From Akanthomyces muscarius (taxonomy: Eukaryota; Ascomycota; Sordariomycetes; Hypocreales; Cordycipitaceae), in the NCBI RefSeq assembly GCF_028009165.1, contig NC_079243.1:496001-560000 (forward strand): a DNA stretch of 64,000 nucleotides, written 5' to 3'. This document shows, piece by piece, positions 56,772-64,000 of the stretch (positions are counted from its first letter, which is position 1; every line of letters begins with the position of its first letter). The notes beneath the pieces are model-generated. The model searched no databases. It had not been told where the DNA came from and saw nothing but the letters and a program-made list of their open reading frames with translations. The translations under genes and the position numbers were made by a program.

Positions 56772-57167
56772 AGACACAAGTTAGAATGATGGCCGCTAGG
56801 ACAGTGCTGGGTCGCAGGGTGTAGTCTAGTTGAGCATCGTTTGTTGCGCCATGCACGAAGAATATTGATATGCCAGTTCGCAATCCCGTTCATGCCCTCA
56901 TGCATGCCCATTTCCGAGTATCTGCTTCATCAGATCAATCCTGGATGGTCAGAGTGTCTCCCAGCACTTGTTTTCTGAATGCTTTTCTTCAGAGAGATGC
57001 GCACAAGTGGACGCCAAATATATCGGACTGATTTATTGGCTATTTGAACACAACTCGATCTCCGAGTTTCTTGCTGATCGACCATGGCTGATATATAGAC
57101 GAGAATGCACCATGGAAAAGTGATGAACAGCTGCACTGCAACCTAGCCGTGCCTCACTCGTCTCATC
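56772..57167. other. no gene seen
   Basis: Intergenic; nothing recognised. Confidence 0.5.
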
Positions 57168-60100
57168 ATGAGCTTCTGTAAGCATACTGGGTGGTTGAGA
57201 GTTTGGAAAAGAGGGAGCCACGCGACCCTGGAGGTATCCGATCGCCCTGGCCGCCTACTTGACGCTGTTTGCCCGGAGGAGCCACTCGGGGTCGCTGTTT
57301 TTATTGGCCATCAACGAAAGTATGGTGCCTTTAGCGCCTTGCATCTGCTCAGTCGATCGGCGCGGGCGAGAAAGTCACACGGCGAGATTCACTTGGACGT
57401 AGCGCAACTGCGAGATAAGCAGCAGATACTCATCGCGGACGGCGATCTCCCCACACACGGCCAACTCCCTAGAACACGGGGAGTCTACGCCTGCCATGAA
57501 GTCAACTCCACGCAGTATGCAGAGACACCTCTTCTGGCAGCCTCGGTCAGCGATAGCCTCTATCACCGAGCACTGTTCCCCTTGACGGATGTTGTCTGCA
57601 TCTTCACGGAAGACATCGGCGGCAGCGACGTCGCAATCCAGCATCTGTCCGCTTGGAACTGTCAAGGCCCATCATCAAAAGCGGCCCGTTCTCTAGCCGT
57701 CATTCTGGTCGTGGACCGAGGAAGCGAAGCCAACGTACGAGCGAAGCTACATGCGGAGAAATTGCAGCGACCACATGGCTGGTTCCGTGTGACTCGCGTG
57801 GTGGGCATCGACCGCGAGGCACACCAACGCAGCAGTAGACGACAGGCCAAGTCTTACCAAGCACTATCAAGGGAGATATCCCAACTGCTTCACGCCAGCA
57901 TGAGAGAACGGCGCCGCCAAAGCCTGTTGTTTTCCGCTCGGCACGTACTCGAGTTTCTGCGTCTCACTGCCGCCGGCGCAGCACAAGCAGACTGGACACC
58001 TCTGGATTTGGTGAAGGCGTCAAGGTTGTCCAATAAAGTGGAAAAGAACATGGAATCCCATATATTCAACCTGGTTTCGCTTTTCCCGCACTATGATGAT
58101 GTGGTGGATGTCGCTGCGCCGCTCATAGCATCCAGCTTCCTGCTCAATCATTATGTACCAGACATGCACGGTATGTGCAGATCGAAGCTTACAGCGAAGA
58201 TATCATCAAAACTAATCAACGGTTTAGAATTCGACCCTACGGCTGTGTTCGACTCACTTTATCAGGAGTCCTGCGACAACGTCGCCAGGGCAATTGCGGC
58301 GCACCGCAACGAGGCTGGTCTTCCTGTCATGACCCACGACTTTCCGTCGCTCATCGTCAAACACCTTTGTGTACTGTATGACCATCTCGAACATCACGGC
58401 GGACCAAAGAGCCTCCATAGGCTGCAACTGGCACATGCTCAAAGAAGGAGCTGCCTACCCTCGTCGGAAGATACCTGCTTCGCCTGCCTCCAGCGACGAC
58501 CGCAGCACTGCTTGCCTTGCGGCCACTGGCTGTGCCACATATGTGTTCGAACCTTTTATGATGCCGATCTGGACGACCCGTGGCTGTACAACGTCGACTG
58601 CTGCGTCATTTGTGGGATGGGAACAGATGAGCGCCGCATCCGCATCAAGCCGGACACCGCCGACGTGCGCATACTAAGCATTGACGGTGGTGGGATGCGA
58701 GGCAGGGGGCCGCTGGAATTTCTTCGCGTCTTGGAAGAGATGATTGATCTGCCAGTCTCCGTACCGCGGCATTTCGACGTTGTCTTTGGCACTAGCTCTG
58801 GTAGGCACTTCCCCGGCAATCTGCAGTCTAGCGTGCTAACCAAATCAGGGGCCATGACGGCATGTGCCCTTTGCCTCAATGGATGGGAGGTAGACCGCTG
58901 CATTGAATATTTCGAGCTGTCATCGCGTCTGGCATTTGACGCCAACCATCTTTTCCGGGTCGTTGCTCCCCTGGTAGGCAATGTGCCTATCCTGTCCCCG
59001 TTGCTGCAATTCCTCAGCTCTCTGCTGGTAGACAGCAAGTACTCAGCCGAGAGACTCGAGTCCATCCAAAAAGACGCGTACGGCGAGAGTAGAAGCATTG
59101 TGGACTCCAACGCCGCGAGTGAGATGGGCATCGCGCTCGGTGTGACTTTGACGACAACGGACGATGCAAGCACCTGCATTGCGACGAACTACAACGGTGT
59201 TGGTTGTCGTAACGATGCGACTGGTACGTTTTGTTGGGTTACGACAAAACTCAATGACTGACACGAGCAGAAGCCGACTATACCGCGTTGACATTCAGGA
59301 ATGGGGCGCGCAGTGTACCCCTGTGGGAAATGTGAGTACAAGCGCGGGGAGGATACCACAGGGTGATGAATGCTGATAGACGCTAGATTGCGATGCTGTA
59401 CGGCTGCGCCTTAGTAAGTACGCGGGAACTTCGCAGAAACGACGCTGGCTAACCTGCTGCCGTCAGCTATTTCACACCTCATCACATTGCTGGAACAGGG
59501 ACGTTCCAAGATGGCGGGCTGGCCTTCAACAATCCGGCAGCGATCGCGCTGAACGAAGCCGCATCCCTGTTTCCCCCGCTAACGGAACCGAGTATCGTCG
59601 TGTCTCTGGGCACCGGCTCCATAGGTGAAAAGCGCAACAGCGCGTCGCTTTGGGACAGTCTGTTCCCAGCACGGCTGTTTCGAGCCTTCTGGAGGCAAAG
59701 TGACTCCGCGGCTGCATGGGACAAGCTTTTACGTCATCAGAAGCTAGACAAAAGAGGAGACCTTTTCCGCTTTGATATTCGCTTCGGGGACGACCAGCCA
59801 GCCCTGGATGATGTGGGGAGCATGCAGGAGGTGGCGGAAATGGCCCGGGAAATCGCCTTAGCCTCGACGGAAATGAGACGTCTCGCCAAGTGCTTTCGTG
59901 CAAACCTGTTTTTCCTGGAGCTAGACTCAGGTTTTCCCCTGATCATGCGTAATGGCACATATTATTGCACAGGCATGCTGAAGTGCCGGTTACGAGCGGG
60001 TTCTGAGGAGCTGCGTGTTTTTCTCACCCAGCTGCTCAATTCATCCGCTGTCTTCACGTGCCAAGGACAACAAGCTCCCATCGTGGCGAGAGGTGGAGAT

Positions 60101-60334
60101 GGCATCTTCGATGCGACCCATTTTGAGAAGGAGGTTGCGCTCGAGGTGCCTAGCCTTCAGCAAATGTTTGCAATCACGGTAGAGGAGGATTCCACGTCGT
60201 CCAACATCAGCGGGTCTCCATTCACGTTGGCCCGACTGCAGAAGCAGCAGCATTTCTATGCACCGTTCGGGACTGCATACCATCGTCCACGCTACGCTGC
60301 GTGCAACGAGGATGGCGGAGAGTCTTGTGGATGA
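57168..60334 (+). CDS. RING-patatin-like phospholipase (Starship PLP)
   Basis: Five exons (57168-58800, 58849-59223, 59271-59331, 59387-59413, 59467-60334), phase-consistent, 987 aa. The N-terminal 430 residues match no family I recognise. A RING-like zinc site follows (CFACLQRRPQHCLPCGHWLC then HICVRTF and CCVICGM). The patatin domain starts at RILSIDGGGMRGRGPLEFL (oxyanion loop), contains GTSSGAM (nucleophile Ser; an in-frame 48-nt intron falls inside it), the CCTAAPYYF motif and the catalytic Asp in FQDGGLAFNNP. Patatin-like proteins are one of the recurrent accessory families of Starships. The catalytic dyad is intact, so lipid acyl hydrolase activity is expected; substrate unknown. Confidence 0.85.
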
Positions 60335-61093
60335 AAAGAATGTCAGGCTACTTCAAGTTTTGTGCTCCGATAGAAATGTATAAGTACTGTCGTTGGAGCT
60401 GAAATAACATCCTTTTTCATTAATTTGGAGTCATGGAAATAAATCCTTTCCATATCTCGGCACTTGTTCATGTATAATCAGACCTATCCCGTTCTTTAAA
60501 AAAAAGATTCTTCTAAAAATAAAGCCTGCCAGCCCACCCAAGGCACCTACTGCTTAGCGTGATGGCCTGTAAAAACCTGCTACTAGCCGCTCGTCTTTAG
60601 CTGCCGCAGCGCACGCTAAATACAAGGTAGAGTGGGAACTGAAGCTCTTTTCGCATGAAACACCAGCAAGATGGTAACATAGGTAACGATCCCCGAGCTT
60701 CTTAAGTATGAGCGCGGTGTGCGCATGTCTCGACCTACGATGGTAATTGTTCTGGTTGGGTGATGATGCTGGCAAGGAAAGTGGACGCAGGCAATAAGCT
60801 AAGCCGATCCCACCATAGCTAGATTTTTCAGTAGACTTCACAGCTAAAGCTAACTATGGCGTCATGTTATTGCCATGCTAAACCCACTATGCAGATAACT
60901 ACATCGAATGATATTTGCTTAAATAAATAATATATGTCTAATTAAACCGAAGCATGCCTTCGCCACCTGAGCTGGCGGCTCTGTGGATGGACCACAAGAA
61001 TACATTTTCGTCTCCCAGCCAACTATCTAATGTAGCTTGTTTGCGGCTTCGCAGTGTTGGGAATGAAGTACCAGCACAACGTGCATGAAAAGT
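60335..61093. other. no gene seen; short dispersed repeat
   Basis: 60539-60620 resembles the short repeat at 23702-23787. AT-rich around 60370-60520. Nothing else recognised. Confidence 0.45.
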
Positions 61094-62506
61094 CTATCTT
61101 GCTAAGCGTGGTAGAGGTACTCTAGCCCTCGGCTTCACGCTCACGAATGCGTCATACATGCTGTCAGACAAAGGCTCATGCTGCTTCAAATGATAGATGT
61201 CTATCATCAGACTCTCGCACGGGAGAGAACTATGGATGATGGCGCGGCACAGGTCCCTCGCAGCGTGGAGATACTGCTGAAGATGGTCATCACGATCATT
61301 CAGTCTCCGCTCTAGTTCTTGGATGTGCCGCGCCCGGCCGGTTCTCCCGGTCACCGCCCGAGGAAATGCCAGCAGCAAAACATACTTGTCTTCCTCCCAC
61401 TCACTGCGGAGCTCGCAGACGTCCTTCCAAAACTTGCAGCGCGCCTGTACGATGCGCATGTCTCGAACGTCGATCGGATGCTGCATCGCCTCTTTGACGT
61501 CGTTGTCTGTCCGATGGCGCGTCATCTCCTCATAGAAGAGAATGGCGTTGAGCCGGTCGTGAAATGCGCTCGTAGATGAGATGTTCTGCACCAGCAACCA
61601 TAGAATGTCCAAGGGTGTGCCCGCTGACCGAACCACGGCCCGCGTAGCGAGGGACGCCTCGTTGAGGTTGGCGAGAATTGTTCTGGCATCGGCCACTTTA
61701 CAGCCACTCTCCTGCCGCACTGGTTTGCATGCAGGCTGTGCCAGAGAAGCGGTAGCTGGTGGGGGGCTGAGGTCGGAGTCGAATGGCGATGGAGCGAGCA
61801 TGTTCTCCGGCTCGGCATCCGGCGAAGCAGGAGACTGCCTGTCGATTCCATTCATCGCGTCCTCAAAGAACAGAGACTGCTCTTCCACCTCCTGGGAGAG
61901 CAAGCTCTCCGCAGTATGTCTGGATGGGTCTATTTTGCCGCAGAGAAGCTCGAGCACGACTCGTGCACGAAACGCCGATGCCAGGTTGACTGCAGTCTCT
62001 TGAGGGAGATGTGGACCACCACGTTGGATGCATCTAATACCCATCAGCATGAAGATGCCAGAGTCTCCATTTCTCTCGTGTTTGGGCCCGGTCCAATGAT
62101 TCGTCACCACGCGCTTGTCGGGCGACGAAAGCGATGGGATAGGCTGGTCGCGTCTGCTGTCATACCAGTGAATGCAATCGGGATACGCCACAGCGAAAGC
62201 CCACGCGCTGCCCTCCACGAATGGTATTATAGCAGGGCGGACAGAGCCTTCGGAGGACAGCGTGATGTGATTTCGAAGTGGCCGAATTGGTAAGATTTCA
62301 ACTGGGCTGTCGAGTTGCCGTAGAAGATCGAGGTAGCTCTGCACGGCATCTCGAGGGGGCGCTTGCTGCTGTGCTACGTGCCACGCCGCTTCCGATAAGC
62401 CTTCGGATGTTGGCACGGTATCGGCAAATCTGGAAGCATACTCCAAGAACTTGTCTTCTGTGCGCAAGAATGAATTATCTTCGTCCTCGACCGTTGCTGT
62501 TGAGCC
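61094..62506 (-). CDS. Ulp1/C48-like protein lacking catalytic residues
   Basis: Open frame of about 470 codons; no ATG occurs in the first 170, so a short 5' exon upstream (toward 62720) probably supplies the start. Residues 95-180 resemble the C48 (Ulp1/SENP) fold: SAWAFAVAYPDCIHWYDSRR, corresponding to HWxLxVI..xxxYDS, then NHWTGPKHERNGDSGIFMLM corresponding to Q..N..DCGVF. The catalytic His is replaced (Ala before Trp) and the nucleophile Cys is Ser. C-terminal half is helical and includes an acidic, Pro/Ser-rich linker. Likely a dead protease-fold binding protein; SUMO binding would be an inference. Confidence 0.55.
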   Translation of the reverse strand, partial: GSTATVEDEDNSFLRTEDKFLEYASRFADTVPTSEGLSEAAWHVAQQQAPPRDAVQSYLDLLRQLDSPVEILPIRPLRNHITLSSEGSVRPAIIPFVEGSAWAFAVAYPDCIHWYDSRRDQPIPSLSSPDKRVVTNHWTGPKHERNGDSGIFMLMGIRCIQRGGPHLPQETAVNLASAFRARVVLELLCGKIDPSRHTAESLLSQEVEEQSLFFEDAMNGIDRQSPASPDAEPENMLAPSPFDSDLSPPPATASLAQPACKPVRQESGCKVADARTILANLNEASLATRAVVRSAGTPLDILWLLVQNISSTSAFHDRLNAILFYEEMTRHRTDNDVKEAMQHPIDVRDMRIVQARCKFWKDVCELRSEWEEDKYVLLLAFPRAVTGRTGRARHIQELERRLNDRDDHLQQYLHAARDLCRAIIHSSLPCESLMIDIYHLKQHEPLSDSMYDAFVSVKPRARVPLPRLAR

Positions 62507-62845
62507 CAACCCCGACGGTGGTCCATGGCCTCACACGCCTCGTTGTCTTTATATGAAGCACCAGGCCGACCTGTTTGGCGATGTACTGCGACTGGAAGAG
62601 ACCATTTTGACCTTTGCAGCCACCGCGACCAGCACATTTCGCAAGCAATAGCATACAACAGGTTCAATGGAAACAGTTGAAAGAAGCTTTGCTCCGATGA
62701 AGATGGCGTGCTTATAGGCGGCAACTTGATGACCCCCTCTACTTAAAGAGAGAAATTCCTGCTCCGCAGACCGTACACTGTTCGCTGCTCGCTGACTTCT
62801 CTGTTTCTATGCAGTTGACCCGTACCGATATCATAGATCTAGATC

Positions 62846-63349
62846 ATGAAGCTGCAACTTACCGCCTTGTACCTCATTTCGCATGTCGTGCTTGCTAGCC
62901 CAGGCGCGCGCGTCGTGAACCATTGCCCATTCACAGTTTATGTCCAGTCTGTGCAACAAGAGCCCTCAGAGATTTACGAGGTATCTCCAGGTGGATCATA
63001 CTCCGAGGCCTACAAGACAGTTATAGACGGGACTGGCGTATCAATCAAGATAGCAACGGCCACGCTCGGCGCATCGCTGGCTGATCCCCTCACACAATTC
63101 GAATATGCGTTTGTCCCCTGGCAGAACCCGGACCTGTTTTACGACGTTTCGTCTATCAATGATCAAGCACCTCGCCAGTTCTGTCAGTACGGGCTACGTG
63201 TACAACCTAGTTCCGCCGAGTGCGCTTCCATTGTTTGCCCAGCGGATTGTGGGAATTTCTGCTCACAGGTCTACAATGAGCCCAATGACGATTTCGCCAC
63301 CAAGGGATGCCGTGCCTCGGGTGATACTATACTCACCCTATGCGGCTAG
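62846..63349 (+). CDS. BYS1-family secreted protein
   Basis: Single exon, 167 aa. Signal peptide MKLQLTALYLISHVVLASPG. The mature part matches the BYS1 (Blastomyces yeast-phase-specific) family, a small thaumatin-like fold: VVNHCPFTVYVQSVQQ, VSPGGSYSEAYK, GVSIKIATA, TQFEYAFVP, DLFYDVSSIND, then the Cys-rich FCQYGL, CASIVCPADCGNFC and DDFATKGCRAS. Eight or more cysteines suggest four disulfides. Extracellular; role unknown. Intact. Confidence 0.85.
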   Translation: MKLQLTALYLISHVVLASPGARVVNHCPFTVYVQSVQQEPSEIYEVSPGGSYSEAYKTVIDGTGVSIKIATATLGASLADPLTQFEYAFVPWQNPDLFYDVSSINDQAPRQFCQYGLRVQPSSAECASIVCPADCGNFCSQVYNEPNDDFATKGCRASGDTILTLCG

Positions 63350-64000
63350 CAGGCGCTGGCTGTCTTGAAAGCCGCTTCAAGGGCCCATCCGTTTTTTGCA
63401 TCTGTGTTTTGCCACGGAGCGTCTACTTCCTTCGCTGCAGAGCTAGCCGCCGTCGCGCACCCGCACGAAGCCACAGCATCTGATGCCCAGGGTGTCTTTT
63501 GTACAGCGAGGTCGTGTTAAGGCTACATGAATATTGAAGGCAGAGTCCAGCATACACCATTATTCGAAGTCGCTATTTAAATAGACTAGAAATAACTACA
63601 TTTAGTCCTTCTCAAGGTTATATACTGCAGCTACCAGAAACACGGCAGCGATGTGTGGTAAAGACGGCTCACAGCGCGGCTCCATTGGGCGGTCGATTTG
63701 CAGGCCACGGCATTATGGCAATCCAAAAGCAGCAATCCCGAAAAACAAAAACAACGTCAAAAGTCAACACCCTAGTGCCGCAACTTTCAGTCTCGCACCA
63801 GTCTAGTGCGTGGCCTTGACATGCCAGAAAGGCAGCTTTGCCAGCGCCGCAGGCCGCCAGCATGCAACTGCGTTAGGCCAGCTCTGGTACTAGAACACCA
63901 GGCGTAAAGCAGTCAGTGAGCGCGTCACTGCTCCAATCCAACAGTGAGGCGTCAACCCCCGGCACGGCACCGAGTGGCGCCGTCAACTCAGGCCTTTCGG
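63350..64000. other. no gene seen
   Basis: Short frames only; nothing recognised up to the end of the window. Confidence 0.4.

Overview
The window is a gene-sparse, repeat-rich accessory segment from a filamentous ascomycete (Pezizomycotina; Hypocreales is a guess). The evidence is dozens of 35-160 nt introns with GT..AG ends and CTAAC/CTGAC branch sites, fungus-restricted families (DUF3435 tyrosine recombinase, DUF3716, AA11 LPMO, BYS1, patatin with RING, CID/Nrd1) and many lineage-specific genes without a recognisable family. Most gene models below were assembled by hand by matching splice sites and intron phase; when a model is phase-consistent from ATG to stop this is stated. No tRNA, rRNA or CRISPR was recognised.

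Layout. 0.2-5.3 kb: a C2H2 zinc-finger gene, a transcription-factor-like gene and a polytopic membrane protein, all minus strand. 5.5-18 kb: an accessory cluster of unknown genes (X, Y, D, P, S). The D gene and its flank are duplicated 6.0 kb apart, and two tail-to-tail P/S gene pairs with overlapping stop codons flank this region. A hAT-type MITE (12.0 kb) and a coiled-coil gene sit between the copies. 18.5-21.3 kb: a decayed LINE (RT + RNase H), itself hit by a 191-bp insertion, abuts a truncated MADS/SRF-like gene. 22.3-23.7 and 37.2-38.95 kb: two inverted copies of a 1.4-1.7 kb repeat encoding an acidic/basic protein. 24-31 kb: membrane protein plus coiled-coil gene, degenerate kinase, chromodomain protein, secreted AA11 LPMO, DUF3716 protein. 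31.5-33.5 kb: Nrd1-like CID protein without RRM. 34.1 and 42.5 kb: two paralogues sharing a VYWDP domain and a conserved intron. 41-49.7 kb: coiled-coil and membrane genes and a mucin-like membrane protein. 52.9-55.4 kb: a complete DUF3435 tyrosine recombinase (Starship captain). 55.8-63.3 kb: probable cargo, namely a chromodomain protein, a RING-patatin phospholipase (a known Starship accessory family), a Ulp1-like protein that has lost its catalytic residues, and a BYS1-family secreted protein.

The captain reads rightward, as captains do when they lie at the 5' end of a Starship, so the segment from about 52.5 kb to beyond the window end is the best candidate for a Starship. The left 50 kb shows the same accessory character (duplications, transposon relics, one-off genes). 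The most novel feature is the duplicated P/S convergent gene pair.
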